From the NCBI GenBank assembly GCA_002995645.1, contig PUHO01000008.1, positions 1-64,000 on the forward strand: a stretch of 64,000 nt of DNA, written 5' to 3'. How positions within the stretch are numbered: position 1 is the first letter of the stretch; every line of letters starts with the position of its first letter. The stretch is from SAR324 cluster bacterium. Its GTDB lineage: Bacteria > SAR324 > XYD2-FULL-50-16 > HCM1. The notes beneath the pieces are model-generated. The model searched no databases. It was given only the letters and a program-made list of their open reading frames with translations, and was not told the origin of the DNA. A program made the position numbers and the translations under genes. Shown here piece by piece: positions 1 to 8,521 of this stretch.

Positions 1-365
1 ACACTTTTTGTTTTGTAAGCAAATTACAGTTGATTTTGTACGGTGTTTTTTTGAATTAAATCGCAAATAAATTCAAATGGCTAGCAAAATAATAGAGTCA
101 AAAAACAGGACACTTTTTGTTTTGTAAGCAAATTACAGTTGATTTTGTACGGTGTTTTTTTGAATTAAATCACAAGCAATTTCAAATAGCTAGCAAAAAC
201 AATAGAGTCAAAAAACAGGACACTTTTTGTCTTGTAAGCAAATTACAGTTGATTTTGTACGGTGTTTTTTTGAATTAAATCACAAGTAATTTCAAGCAGC
301 TAGCAAAACAATAGAGTCAAAAAACAGGACACTTTTGTTTTGTAAGCAAATTACAGTTGATTTTG
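1..365. repeat. 109-bp tandem repeat, about 3.3 copies
   Basis: Three nearly identical units start at 1, 110 and 220 (109, 110 and 109 bp), and a fourth starts at 329 but breaks off near 365, about 30 bp before the tRNA cluster. Each unit begins acactttttgttttgtaagc and contains a GCTAGC hexamer about 80 bp in. Differences between units are point changes and 1-bp indels. No ORF of convincing length runs through it. The array continues past the left edge, so the true copy number is unknown. The same GCTAGC hexamer recurs in the unrelated array at 26.7-27.7 kb. Confidence 0.9.
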
Positions 366-396
366 CTTTGAAAAGAAAAAAGTACATCGTATGTTA

Positions 397-479
397 TACC
401 CAGAGCCGGGGTCGAACCGGCACGCCCAATGGACACAAAATTTTAAGTCTTGTGCGTCTACCAATTCCGCCATCTGGGC
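397..479 (-). tRNA. tRNA-Leu (anticodon TAA)
   Basis: On the minus strand the 5' acceptor GCCCAGA pairs with TCTGGGT. The D-loop matches the class II leucine form (GGCGGAATTGGTAGACGC), the anticodon loop contains TAA, and a variable arm is followed by a T-arm GGTTCGACCCC. The discriminator is A and CCA is not encoded. It is the last member of a three-tRNA minus-strand cluster. Confidence 0.93.
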
Positions 480-513
480 ATACGAAGTATATTGCTAGTG
501 ATAGCAAATAGCG

Positions 514-584
514 AGGCGTGAATCGGAGTCGAACCGATCTAGAAGGTTTTGCAGACCTCTGCCTAACCGCTTGGCTATCACGCC
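514..584 (-). tRNA. tRNA-Cys (anticodon GCA)
   Basis: Minus-strand cloverleaf of 71 nt: acceptor GGCGTGA/TCACGCC, anticodon loop with GCA, T-arm GGTTCGACTCC. The discriminator is U, as usual for tRNA-Cys, and CCA is not encoded. It lies 1 bp from tRNA-Gly and probably shares its transcript. Confidence 0.93.
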
Positions 585-585
585 T

Positions 586-661
586 TGGAGCGAGAAACGG
601 GGTTCGAACCCGCGACCTTAACCTTGGCAAGGTTACGCTCTACCAGCTGAGCTATTCCCGC
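586..661 (-). tRNA. tRNA-Gly (anticodon GCC)
   Basis: Minus-strand cloverleaf: GCGGGAATAGCTCAGCTGG start, anticodon loop TTGCCAA (GCC), T-arm GGTTCGAACCC, discriminator T and an encoded CCA. It is the first gene of the cluster and sits directly behind a near-consensus promoter. Confidence 0.94.
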
Positions 662-673
662 GCTCTTTATAGA

Positions 674-702
674 ATAATATGCAAAAAAATATAGTTTGTC
701 AA
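674..702 (-). promoter_or_regulatory. sigma70-type promoter of the Gly-Cys-Leu tRNA cluster
   Basis: On the minus strand a perfect -35 TTGACA (702-697) is followed after 17 bp by -10 TATTAT (679-674). The tRNA-Gly gene begins 12 bp downstream. Spacing and strength fit a stable-RNA promoter. Confidence 0.75.
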
Positions 703-726
703 TAATTTTTTTATATATTTTCTTTT

Positions 727-1023
727 TTATTCAGGAAAGAAAATCTTTGGTTTCTTCTCATTTGTTTTATATATCAACAGCATATGTCCTACTTGTTGCA
801 CCACGTGACAAGCTAATAAACTCGGCAGTTCTTGTGCTATTTCTTTGGCGTCTTTTGGTGCATTAGGCAATACTTTGACTTTAATTAATTCATGTGCTAG
901 CAAAGCTTGTTCTAATTCGGTTTTACTTGTTTCTGTGAATCCTTGTTTTCCAATATGGAACACAGGTTTAAGGCTGTGCCCTAGTTTACGAAGGTAGTTT
1001 TTTTGTTTATTATTTAAATTCAT
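727..1023 (-). CDS. yhbY: YhbY family RNA-binding protein
   Basis: A 98-residue protein, the full length of the YhbY/CRS1 single-domain family, which binds pre-50S ribosomes or 23S rRNA and takes part in ribosome maturation in the cytoplasm. The N-terminus (LNNKQKNYLRKLGHSLKP) and the GKQGFTE turn followed by ELIKVKVL are the family core; the glycine-rich GKxG loop contacts RNA. It is the last recognisable gene of a minus-strand pair, 51 bp downstream of tatC. The start ATG at 1023 gives exactly the family N-terminus. Nothing is unusual about it. Confidence 0.9.
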   Translation of the reverse strand: MNLNNKQKNYLRKLGHSLKPVFHIGKQGFTETSKTELEQALLAHELIKVKVLPNAPKDAKEIAQELPSLLACHVVQQVGHMLLIYKTNEKKPKIFFPE

Positions 1024-1074
1024 ATTTGTTTGTATTTGATAGTTAATATAATCACCTGTGCTTTGTTCTAATCA

Positions 1075-2217
1075 TTACATATCAGGGTCTATGTTTTGCT
1101 TTCGTAGTGCTGCTTTATGCTTGTTTTGTGCGAAAAAACAGACTACTATACTGATGAGATAAAGCAAGGTTAACGGAATTCCCATAAGTAGCATAGTAAA
1201 AGGATCTGGCGGGGTTAAAACCGCACTGGCAACGGCTATAATTAAAAGAGCAAATCGTAGGTTACGAAGCATAGTTTGCGGTGTTAGTAAGCCCATACGT
1301 GCTAAGATAAATACAAAAACAGGTAGTTCAAAAATAAAACCAAATGCTAAGAATAGATGTGTGACAAAGCTTAGATAATTGCCAATAGAAAGGGACGGCA
1401 TAATCTTGCCAGGTTGGGATAAACTAAGGAAAAAATCAAATCCAAAAGGAAAAACAATAGTATACCCAAAAATGGCACCGCTAATAAAAAATAAATAGGT
1501 TGAAGGAACAAAAATCCAAAATAATTTTTTTTCTTTAAAATATAAAGCCGGCGCAATAAAAAGCCATATTTCAATAAGAAGATAAGGCAACGAAAAAAAC
1601 AAACCGGCAAAAATAGCCACTTTCATTTGAGCAAAGAAAAGTTCGGCTAAACCAAGATATACCATAGGGCTGCCGGTGTTATTAGCTTGTTTTAGCGTGC
1701 AAACACAATTTAAACGATCTACTGCTTGTTTTTCTTTGTTTTGTATGGCTATTGTTTCTTGTCTAACCCGATCTGGCGCTTTATGTTGAAAGAAAGTATA
1801 AAAATCATTAAACGTTGTTTTTACTTTGTTTAACGTTGTTTTTGCGATTGTTTTAGTTTTCGCAAGCCAATCTTGTTTTACAGGCGGCGTCTTTTGTTTT
1901 GCCGGTTTTGCTAACGAATCCGCTATAGGTTTGTTTGTTTGGCGGTTTGTTTTTTGCGGGGCACTACAGTTGCAAGTATAGGCATTCGTTCCGTTAAGAA
2001 GCTTAGTTTCTTGCTGTTGTTGGTTGGTTTTTAAAGTAGCCTGTTGTTGCGTATATTTTTGTAATGGCTTTTCTACCGGCTTTCGTATAAAATCAAGTAG
2101 TTCTTTACGATAGGCATAGGTTACTGCCGTGCAAAGAAGAAATACAACGCAAAACCGTAGAATATGAATACGTAACTCTTCAAGGTGTTCAATAAGAGTA
2201 AGTGTTTTTTCTGCCAT
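1075..2217 (-). CDS. tatC: Twin-arginine translocase subunit TatC with a large periplasmic insertion
   Basis: TatC is the multi-spanning receptor of the twin-arginine export pathway in the inner membrane. The ATG at 2217 is chosen because the protein then opens with the conserved LIEHLEELR; an upstream in-frame ATG at 2304 adds 29 unrelated residues and overlaps the divergent gene. TM1 lies at about 19-37. The core resumes at about 185 (MVYLGLAELFFAQMKVA) with the conserved EIWLFIAPALYFKEKK loop and the conserved membrane glutamate E297 (FIFELPVF). Between residues about 50 and 184 sits a Lys/Thr/Gln-rich insert of roughly 130 residues in the first periplasmic loop, with CNC at 82-84 and CVC at 171-173. 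TatC is normally about 250 aa; this is 380. No tatA/tatB is visible in the window. Confidence 0.92.
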   Translation of the reverse strand: MAEKTLTLIEHLEELRIHILRFCVVFLLCTAVTYAYRKELLDFIRKPVEKPLQKYTQQQATLKTNQQQQETKLLNGTNAYTCNCSAPQKTNRQTNKPIADSLAKPAKQKTPPVKQDWLAKTKTIAKTTLNKVKTTFNDFYTFFQHKAPDRVRQETIAIQNKEKQAVDRLNCVCTLKQANNTGSPMVYLGLAELFFAQMKVAIFAGLFFSLPYLLIEIWLFIAPALYFKEKKLFWIFVPSTYLFFISGAIFGYTIVFPFGFDFFLSLSQPGKIMPSLSIGNYLSFVTHLFLAFGFIFELPVFVFILARMGLLTPQTMLRNLRFALLIIAVASAVLTPPDPFTMLLMGIPLTLLYLISIVVCFFAQNKHKAALRKQNIDPDM

Positions 2218-2252
2218 AAGTTGAGTAAAAATATTTAAATTAAGATTATCAT

Positions 2253-2531
2253 ATGAAATTATACAAAGAACCAAAAAGTTTTCTACTTGTTTTAGCAATT
2301 GCAATAGGAATTATTGTACTAAGCCTATATAGTGTTTGGAGTCCTGTTGTCGTAACGTATAAAGGAAAACAAGCTCTTCCAATATATGCCGCGCCGAAAA
2401 TTACTTCTGTTATAGTAGGAACTATTCCGGAGGGTCGTCAAGTCAAGATCTATAAAATAAATAAGAAATGGATGACTATTATATGGAAAAATCAGAAAGC
2501 TTATATTGTAAACACAAAGCAACTACAATAA
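2253..2531 (+). CDS. Small membrane-anchored SH3-like (SH3b) protein
   Basis: A 92-residue protein. Residues about 8-30 form a hydrophobic segment (SFLLVLAIAIGIIVLSLYSVW), a signal anchor, and the remainder resembles a bacterial SH3 domain: ALPIYAAP, then a GTIPEGRQVKIYK strand-turn and KWMTIIW...AYI. Bacterial SH3 domains usually bind peptidoglycan peptides or act as extracytoplasmic adaptors, so a periplasmic envelope role is inferred. It is divergent from tatC (35 bp between starts) and about 110 bp upstream of the ABC permease. The family assignment comes from the strand pattern only, so the specific role is unknown. Confidence 0.7.
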   Translation: MKLYKEPKSFLLVLAIAIGIIVLSLYSVWSPVVVTYKGKQALPIYAAPKITSVIVGTIPEGRQVKIYKINKKWMTIIWKNQKAYIVNTKQLQ

Positions 2532-2571
2532 AAACAAGGCGTTATTAATGTTAGTCATGCCGTTTTCTAAC

Positions 2572-2601
2572 TTGACTTATAGTTAGCATTTAACGTATGG
2601 T
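2572..2601 (+). promoter_or_regulatory. Possible promoter of the ABC importer genes
   Basis: TTGACT at 2572-2577 and TATGGT at 2596-2601 with an 18-bp spacer lie about 40 bp before the permease start. The -35 has 5/6 matches and the -10 has 4/6. The call is tentative in such AT-rich DNA. Confidence 0.35.
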
Positions 2602-2640
2602 GACATAAGAACTAAATGTCAATTTATATTTTTTGATCTC

Positions 2641-3273
2641 ATGAGTCTACTCAGAGAAGTCCTCTCTCTTTATTGGACAAGAAAAGATTTTTTTCTTCAC
2701 TTGTTCGTCCAACATTTACAACTCTCTTTTTTTGCTGTTTCTGTTGCTGCTTTGATTGGTGTTATAATAGCTGTTTTAATGTGTAAAAATCAAACGTTAA
2801 ACAAAGTTTTAACTCCGATTATTAATATTTTATATACCATTCCTTCTATTGCTGTGTTTGGTCTACTTATTCCCCTAATGGGAATCGGTTTTTTTAATGC
2901 ATGGACAACTTTAGTGATTTATGGCGTGTTGCCAGTAACAAGAAATACGTTAACAGGCTTGCAAAACGTGCAAAAAACAACAATGGAAGCGGCCATGCTT
3001 GATGGTTGCGGTCCTATGCGAATATTATTTTTAATAGAAATTCCTTTGTCTATGCCCTATATTTTATCTAGCCTACGAACTATGACGGTAATGGTGATTG
3101 CTCTTGCCGGTATTGCGGCTTTCATTGGTGCCGGCGGGCTTGGCGTTGCTGTGTGGCGTGGTATTACAATGAATTACACTGCTATGATTGTAGCCGGAAG
3201 CATTTTAATTGCTTTTTTAGCTGTGATTGTAGATCTTTGTTTTGTATACGTTCAAAAATTTTTTCATATATAA
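2641..3273 (+). CDS. Osmoprotectant (OpuB/OpuC/YehW-type) ABC transporter permease
   Basis: A 210-residue inner-membrane permease with about six hydrophobic segments. The BPD_transp_1 EAA-like loop is visible at about 115-140 (TTMEAAMLDGCGPMRILF...PLSMPYI). TIPSIAVFGLLIP and GIAAFIGAGGLG are typical of glycine betaine/choline/carnitine permeases of the OpuBB/OpuCB/ProW class. It forms the channel part of an importer with the binding lipoprotein that follows 52 bp downstream. The ATP-binding subunit, which normally precedes the permease, is not in this window. No clear ribosome binding site stands before the ATG at 2641. Substrate specificity is inferred from family resemblance only. Confidence 0.88.
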   Translation: MSLLREVLSLYWTRKDFFLHLFVQHLQLSFFAVSVAALIGVIIAVLMCKNQTLNKVLTPIINILYTIPSIAVFGLLIPLMGIGFFNAWTTLVIYGVLPVTRNTLTGLQNVQKTTMEAAMLDGCGPMRILFLIEIPLSMPYILSSLRTMTVMVIALAGIAAFIGAGGLGVAVWRGITMNYTAMIVAGSILIAFLAVIVDLCFVYVQKFFHI

Positions 3274-3325
3274 GCTATTTTAATTTATAGTCTTATTCTT
3301 ACTTACGTGCTATCCCTTTTTATTT

Positions 3326-4207
3326 ATGCGCTTTATAAAACTTACTCTATTATCTATACTATTACTTTCTGTTTTATTTGTATCAGGCTGTACTAAGAAT
3401 AACGCTATTGTCATTGCTTCTAAACCGGACGTAGAGCCGTATATATTAGCTAATATGCTTAAATTCATTATAGAAAAGAATACAGATTATGAAGTTAAAT
3501 TAAAACTAGGCATAGGCGGCGGAAGCGCTAATATTCAAAAGGCTATATTACGTGGAGATGTAGATTTATATCCTGAATACGTTGCTACGGCAGTCTTATT
3601 TATTTTACATAATGATAAAATCCCGCAAGAAGAAATGTATGACTTTGCAAAGAAAGAATATAAAAAGCGATTTAACTTAGCATGGCGAGGAAAATACGGT
3701 TTTGATAATTCTTTTTCTTTAGCCGTAACGGACGACGTTTATAAACAAGGGATTCGTACCTACTCTGATCTAGCAAAGCATAGTGGTAAATTAGTGTTTG
3801 GATCAGAATATGATTTTTTTGAAAGACCTGATGGATTGCAAGGATTAACGCAAGTTTATAATTTTAAGTTTAAAGACCACAAAGGGATAGAAATGGGCTT
3901 GAAGTACCAAGCGTTAGCAACAAAGAAAGTTGACGTTATTAATAGCTTTACTACAGATGCAGAATTGAAGTTAAATAAATATCACGTACTCCAAGATGAC
4001 AAACATTTTTTTAGACGTTATGATGCGGCAACTGTAGTAAGAATGGAGACTTTAAAAAAATATCCCAAGTTAGCAGGCGTATTAGATAAAATGAACGGAT
4101 TAATTTCTAATAAAGATATGCAAGACATGAATTATAAAGTCAAGATTTTGCATAAATCATCAGAACAAGTGGCAAAAGAATTTTTACAAAGTAAGAAACT
4201 GTTATAA
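3326..4207 (+). CDS. Osmoprotectant ABC transporter substrate-binding lipoprotein
   Basis: A 293-residue protein with a lipoprotein signal (SILLLSVLFVSGC, Cys at about residue 22), so it is probably lipid-anchored in the periplasm. The mature part matches the OpuAC/OpuBC/OsmF family: IVIASKPDVEPYILANML, LKLGIGGGSANIQKAI, GDVDLYPEYVATA and a C-terminal VNYKV-like helix. It would capture a quaternary amine or related solute for the permease upstream. It ends 8 bp before the convergent thiH stop, with no room for an obvious terminator. The exact substrate cannot be read from the sequence. Confidence 0.87.
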   Translation: MRFIKLTLLSILLLSVLFVSGCTKNNAIVIASKPDVEPYILANMLKFIIEKNTDYEVKLKLGIGGGSANIQKAILRGDVDLYPEYVATAVLFILHNDKIPQEEMYDFAKKEYKKRFNLAWRGKYGFDNSFSLAVTDDVYKQGIRTYSDLAKHSGKLVFGSEYDFFERPDGLQGLTQVYNFKFKDHKGIEMGLKYQALATKKVDVINSFTTDAELKLNKYHVLQDDKHFFRRYDAATVVRMETLKKYPKLAGVLDKMNGLISNKDMQDMNYKVKILHKSSEQVAKEFLQSKKLL

Positions 4208-4215
4208 TACCGGTG

Positions 4216-5358
4216 TTAGTTATAGAGGCTATCCCAGTTTTTCCAAACAGCTTCATAGCCTTTTAACGCTAGCATAGAAGCAATTTCTTGCGGCGTTCGT
4301 TCATCAGAAATAGCAAACTGCTCTAAAGAAGCCGGTGCAACAACGTATCCTCCGGGATTAGTTTTTGATCCGGCACTAAAAGAAGTAATCCCTAAAGAAC
4401 AAACGTGATCGCGAAAATAAGGCGATTCCCTTGTAGATAAAGAAAGTTCTAGCGTTGCGTTAAATAGACGATACGCACAAATTAAGTGTAATAAGTTAGC
4501 GTCACTAAGAATAACGTGCGGTTTAAATCCCCCGGCTGCTTCGCGAATACGTGGAAAAGAAATAGAAAAGCTAGTTTGCCAGTATTTTTGTTCTAGATAA
4601 TAAAGATGTAATCCGGTAAACCAAGAATCGACTCGCCAATCGTCTAAGCCAAGTAAACAAGCAAGCCCAATGCGGTTTATTTTTGCTTTGCCTAGTCTAT
4701 CCGGCGTTTCTATGCGATACGTATAATCCGCTTTCTTTCCTTGTATATGAAATTTACTATAATTAGGTCCATACGTTTCTTGGTATATATATACTCCGTA
4801 AACGCCCGCCTCTTTTAAGGCTATATATTCTTCTGTAGTCAGTGGTTGCACTTCTAAAGATATATTAGAAAATAAAGGACGTAACATAGAAACCGCTTCT
4901 TGTAAGTAAGCCAAGCCTACTTTATTCTTAGACTCGCCGGTTACCAGCAGAATATGATTAAATCCTAGTTTTTTAATATACTTAGCTTCTTGCAATATTT
5001 CTTCTTGTGTTAAAATGCGCCTTGTGATTTTATTCTCTCTACTAAATCCGCAGTAGGTACAAGAATTAGAACAGACATTAGAAAGGTACAAAGGAATATA
5101 CATTTGTATTGTTTTGCCAAAGTGCTTTTGTGTGCTCTGTTGGCTTAATCTTGCCATTGTTTCAAGTTGTGGTTCTGCTGCCGGTGAGAGTAAAGCAAGA
5201 AAATCTAACGGTGTTTTTCTTGTTGTTTTTTGTAATACACGAGTAACGTCGGCACTTGTTTGTTTGCTTATAGCTTCTTGAATTTCTTCCCAAATAAATT
5301 GCTCTTTATAGCTAGCAAAAGAATCAAAAGAACGAGGGTTAGGCAATGAAGGTAGCAT
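4216..5358 (-). CDS. thiH: 2-iminoacetate synthase ThiH
   Basis: A 380-residue radical SAM enzyme that cleaves tyrosine to 2-iminoacetate (dehydroglycine) for the thiazole ring of thiamine. The cluster motif CxxxCxxC is at about 96-103 (CSNSCTYCGFSREN). ThiH hallmarks follow: LLVTGESKNKVGLAYL, EVQPLTTEEY, the YQETY segment and SFPRIREAAGG. It is the last gene of the minus-strand thiS-C-E-G-H run, only 4 bp after thiG, so translational coupling is likely. The radical SAM route (not the oxygen-dependent ThiO) fits the anaerobic flavour of the window. Full length for the family. Confidence 0.96.
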   Translation of the reverse strand: MLPSLPNPRSFDSFASYKEQFIWEEIQEAISKQTSADVTRVLQKTTRKTPLDFLALLSPAAEPQLETMARLSQQSTQKHFGKTIQMYIPLYLSNVCSNSCTYCGFSRENKITRRILTQEEILQEAKYIKKLGFNHILLVTGESKNKVGLAYLQEAVSMLRPLFSNISLEVQPLTTEEYIALKEAGVYGVYIYQETYGPNYSKFHIQGKKADYTYRIETPDRLGKAKINRIGLACLLGLDDWRVDSWFTGLHLYYLEQKYWQTSFSISFPRIREAAGGFKPHVILSDANLLHLICAYRLFNATLELSLSTRESPYFRDHVCSLGITSFSAGSKTNPGGYVVAPASLEQFAISDERTPQEIASMLALKGYEAVWKNWDSLYN

Positions 5359-5362
5359 TATT

Positions 5363-6142
5363 TTATGATGTATGAAGGAAGTTAGTTAACGGGCTAGAAG
5401 CTTGCGCTGTAATCGTAGAAACTGATTCGGTTTTAGAAAGAAAAGCCAACCTTCCCGCTTGGACTGCGTAATCAAACGCTTTTGCCATAGCAATAGGATC
5501 TTTTGCAATAGCAATAGCCGTGTTTACTAAAACGGCATCAGCGCCTATTTCCATTGCTTCAGCGGCATGAGACGGCAAGCCGAGACCGGCGTCAATAACT
5601 ACGGGGATATTAGATTCGGCAATAATAATTTCTAACATGCTCTTTGTTGTTAAGCCTTGATTCGATCCAATAGGTGCGCCTAACGGCATAACGGCGCTAG
5701 CTCCGTTGTCTTCTAGTTGCTTACAAACAACCGGATCAGCCTGTATATAAGGTAATATGTGAAATCCCTTTTTAGCTAATATTTCAGTTGCTACTAGCGT
5801 TTCATAATTATCTGGTAAAAGATATCGTTGATCTGGATGAATTTCTAGTTTTACCATATTAGTTTCTAGTGCTTCCCTACCTAATTCAGCGGCAAGAACG
5901 GCTTCTTTTGCATTTTTCGCCCCTGACGTATTAGGAAGTAGCCCTATGTCCATTTTTTTAAGAGTTTGGTAAATATCGTCTTGATTAGCTTGTAAGTCAA
6001 TACGACGCATAGCAAGGGTAACAAGTTGCGTTTTGGATTCTATAACGGCTTGTTGCATTACTTGTTGACTAGGAAACTTGCCAGTGCCTAGAAATAAACG
6101 AGATTCAAAAGTCGTATTAGCAATTTGAAGGGAGTCTTTCAT
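5363..6142 (-). CDS. thiG: Thiazole synthase ThiG
   Basis: A 259-residue TIM-barrel enzyme that joins deoxyxylulose 5-phosphate, ThiS thiocarboxylate and 2-iminoacetate into the thiamine thiazole. It shows the N-terminal [12 protein letters not shown], the Schiff-base lysine in MVKLEIHPD and the phosphate-binding [23 protein letters not shown] region. It lies between thiE (20 bp) and thiH (4 bp) in one operon. Length and motifs are ordinary. Confidence 0.97.
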   Translation of the reverse strand: MKDSLQIANTTFESRLFLGTGKFPSQQVMQQAVIESKTQLVTLAMRRIDLQANQDDIYQTLKKMDIGLLPNTSGAKNAKEAVLAAELGREALETNMVKLEIHPDQRYLLPDNYETLVATEILAKKGFHILPYIQADPVVCKQLEDNGASAVMPLGAPIGSNQGLTTKSMLEIIIAESNIPVVIDAGLGLPSHAAEAMEIGADAVLVNTAIAIAKDPIAMAKAFDYAVQAGRLAFLSKTESVSTITAQASSPLTNFLHTS

Positions 6143-6162
6143 AAAATTATGATATCAAAAAA

Positions 6163-6774
6163 TTAAGTTAAGCTACAGTTCGTTTGTATAATATGCTTCC
6201 ATGAGAGAAGTACGTTGTCTGCTTGCCATAAAGCACCTAAGAAAGCAGCGCCATAAAAGCCAAGTTGCTTTAATTGGTGCAGATTTTGTGCATCACACCC
6301 GCCAAGAGCAACTACGTTTTTATGTATTTTACAAGCTTGCTGTAATGTTGTTGCATCAAAAGCCGATTTAGCTTGTTTTGAAATGCAATTAAAAATAGGG
6401 CTTAAAAAAACACAATCCCATTGTTGCGTTTTATCGTTAAGCGTATCTATACTGTGCGCAGCATGACTTAAACGAAGAGACGGGCTTGCTTGTTTATACT
6501 CTTTTACTTGTGCCTGTATAGACTGTGACAGCTTTGCTTTTTCGCTAAGATGAATACCGCCAATAGGCAAGGTTTCATATACTTGATACGTTTGATGAAC
6601 AAGGCACCGCTTTTGTGTTGATATAGGCAAATCTTTGATATAACTGTGTATTTCTTGATGCGATGCGTTTGGTTTACGTACGTGTATCCACAGGGAAGGA
6701 TATAAGGCTACAAGCTCTGTTAATAAAGCTTTTTCTTTTGTTCCTTCTGGCGGTGTAATAATAAATAGCTGCAT
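6163..6774 (-). CDS. thiE: Thiamine phosphate synthase / TenI-like protein
   Basis: A 203-residue TIM-barrel protein of the ThiE/TenI group. ThiE condenses HMP-pyrophosphate with thiazole phosphate; TenI is a thiazole tautomerase. The opening MQLFIITPPEG, LWIHVRKPNAS, GGIHLSE, RLSHAAHS, LSPIF and ALGGC give the family pattern. The classical ThiE motif HxGQxDL, whose Asp binds magnesium, is replaced by HLSEKAKL, so either a divergent synthase (similar forms occur in Bacteroidota thi operons, from memory) or a TenI-type tautomerase is possible. The operon position between thiC and thiG supports a thiamine role. Confidence 0.8.
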   Translation of the reverse strand: MQLFIITPPEGTKEKALLTELVALYPSLWIHVRKPNASHQEIHSYIKDLPISTQKRCLVHQTYQVYETLPIGGIHLSEKAKLSQSIQAQVKEYKQASPSLRLSHAAHSIDTLNDKTQQWDCVFLSPIFNCISKQAKSAFDATTLQQACKIHKNVVALGGCDAQNLHQLKQLGFYGAAFLGALWQADNVLLSWKHIIQTNCSLT

Positions 6775-6791
6775 AGCAAAATAGCCTGTGT

Positions 6792-8483
6792 TTAATACTT
6801 AGTTTTTGCTTGTTCCTTTAAAGATTGAGAAAGACGCATAGAGCAAAATTTAGGACCGCACATAGAACAGAACTGAGCTTCTTTCGCACTTTCTTTTGGC
6901 AAAGTTAAATCATGAAAATACTTTGCTTTTTCCGGATCAAGAGATAGATTAAATTGATCGTTCCACCTAAAATCAAAACGAGCACGACTTAATAAATAAT
7001 CGCGTACAGACGCGGCAAGGTTTTGTTTTGCTAAATCGGCAATATGAGCGGTTAATTTATAAGTAATGACTCCTTCCCTAACATCATCTTTATTTGGCAA
7101 GCCAAGATGTTCTTTTGGCGTTACATAACATAACATAGACGTATTATGCCAACCAATATGAGCCGCGCCAATAGCAGAGGTAATATGGTCGTATGCCGGT
7201 GCTATGTCCGTTGTGATAGGTCCTAGCGTATAGAACGGCGCATTATTACAAAGTTCATTTGCTAAGATCGCGTTTTCTTTGACTCGGTGTAAAGGAATAT
7301 GTCCGGGACCTTCAATCATAACTTGAATATTACGTTTCCAAGCATGCGTTGTTAATTCGCCTAGTACTTTTAATTCTGCTATTTGAGAAAAATCATTTGC
7401 ATCAGCAATACTGCCCGGTCGCATACCGTCGCCTAAAGAAAAGGTAACGCCATAGGTTTGCATAATATCGCAAATATCATCAAAATGAGAATATAGAAAA
7501 TTTTCTTTTTTATGATGTAAGCACCAATTAGCCATAATAGCGCCACCACGAGAAACGATGCCTGTTGTGCGTTCTGCTGCGGCAAGAATATTCTTCTCTT
7601 TAATACCGGCGTGAATAGTAAAATAATCAACACCTTGTTCAGCCTGTTCAATTAAGGTATCGCGGTATACTTCCCAAGAAAGATTTTCAGCAATGCCGTC
7701 TACTTTTTCCAGCGCTTCATAAATAGGCACTGTGCCAATGGGTACCGGCGCATTACGTATAATGGCGTTTCTTGTTGTGGCAATATCTTTGCCGGTAGAT
7801 AAATCCATGACCGTATCTGCTCCCCAACCGGTTGCCCAAACACTTTTTGCAATTTCTTGTTCTAGATTGGAATCAATAGACGAGTGCCCTATATTAGCGT
7901 TGATTTTCACTAGGAAAGCGGAACCGATAATCATAGGTTCCATTTCCGGATGATTAATATTAGAAAGCAAAACCGCGCGACCTGCTGCAATTTCTTGACG
8001 AACAAAATCAGAGGTAATAAATTTATGTACTGCTTTTTCACCAAGACTTTTTTGTAATTTACTTTGTAAACCCGGATGTTTTTCAAAAAGAGCTTGTATT
8101 TGCTGGTTTTCCCTAATGGCGACGTATTCCATTTCCGGGGTAATAATGCCCTGTTTAGCATAGTACATTTGTCCTGTATTTTTACCGTCAATGCCCCGCC
8201 GTACCGTTGTTTGCTCTGCATTTTTTGAAATGACTTGTGTGTCATGTCTTGCGGCGATCCATGACTCTCGAATTTTAGGAAGCCCTTCTTCCCATTGAAT
8301 TAAGCGGTTAGAATCGGAAAAAACACCACTTGTGTCATATGCAATATAGGACGGAAATAAAGAGTCACTAATTTGGATTTCTCGCATTCCAACTTGGATA
8401 TCTGATTGACTACCTTGTATGTAAATTTTTTTAGAATTAGGGTAGGTAAAACGTAATGCTGATAGCGTTGTTTGTTTATTCAT
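6792..8483 (-). CDS. thiC: Phosphomethylpyrimidine synthase ThiC
   Basis: A 563-residue, non-canonical radical SAM enzyme that rearranges aminoimidazole ribotide to HMP-phosphate in thiamine synthesis. The C-terminal 4Fe-4S motif CxxCxxxxC is at about 542-550 ([11 protein letters not shown]). Barrel motifs [52 protein letters not shown] and [19 protein letters not shown] are all present. The N-terminal ThiC-associated domain is retained. It lies 38 bp after thiS and 17 bp before thiE. No TPP riboswitch (CTGAGA...ACCTGA core) is seen upstream of the operon. Confidence 0.98.
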   Translation of the reverse strand: MNKQTTLSALRFTYPNSKKIYIQGSQSDIQVGMREIQISDSLFPSYIAYDTSGVFSDSNRLIQWEEGLPKIRESWIAARHDTQVISKNAEQTTVRRGIDGKNTGQMYYAKQGIITPEMEYVAIRENQQIQALFEKHPGLQSKLQKSLGEKAVHKFITSDFVRQEIAAGRAVLLSNINHPEMEPMIIGSAFLVKINANIGHSSIDSNLEQEIAKSVWATGWGADTVMDLSTGKDIATTRNAIIRNAPVPIGTVPIYEALEKVDGIAENLSWEVYRDTLIEQAEQGVDYFTIHAGIKEKNILAAAERTTGIVSRGGAIMANWCLHHKKENFLYSHFDDICDIMQTYGVTFSLGDGMRPGSIADANDFSQIAELKVLGELTTHAWKRNIQVMIEGPGHIPLHRVKENAILANELCNNAPFYTLGPITTDIAPAYDHITSAIGAAHIGWHNTSMLCYVTPKEHLGLPNKDDVREGVITYKLTAHIADLAKQNLAASVRDYLLSRARFDFRWNDQFNLSLDPEKAKYFHDLTLPKESAKEAQFCSMCGPKFCSMRLSQSLKEQAKTKY

Positions 8484-8521
8484 AAGCTAACGTAAATGGT
8501 AAAGTTAAAATGAAAGGCGAA

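Noticed and set aside
394..630. 78-codon minus-strand ORF
   Set aside because: It reads through three tRNA genes and has no protein-family look.
800..816. parS-like CACGTG near yhbY
   Set aside because: It matches only the central hexamer of parS and lies inside a coding sequence.
1075..2304. TatC start at 2304
   Set aside because: It adds 29 residues before the conserved LIEHLEELR and overlaps the divergent SH3-like gene; ATG 2217 fits the family.
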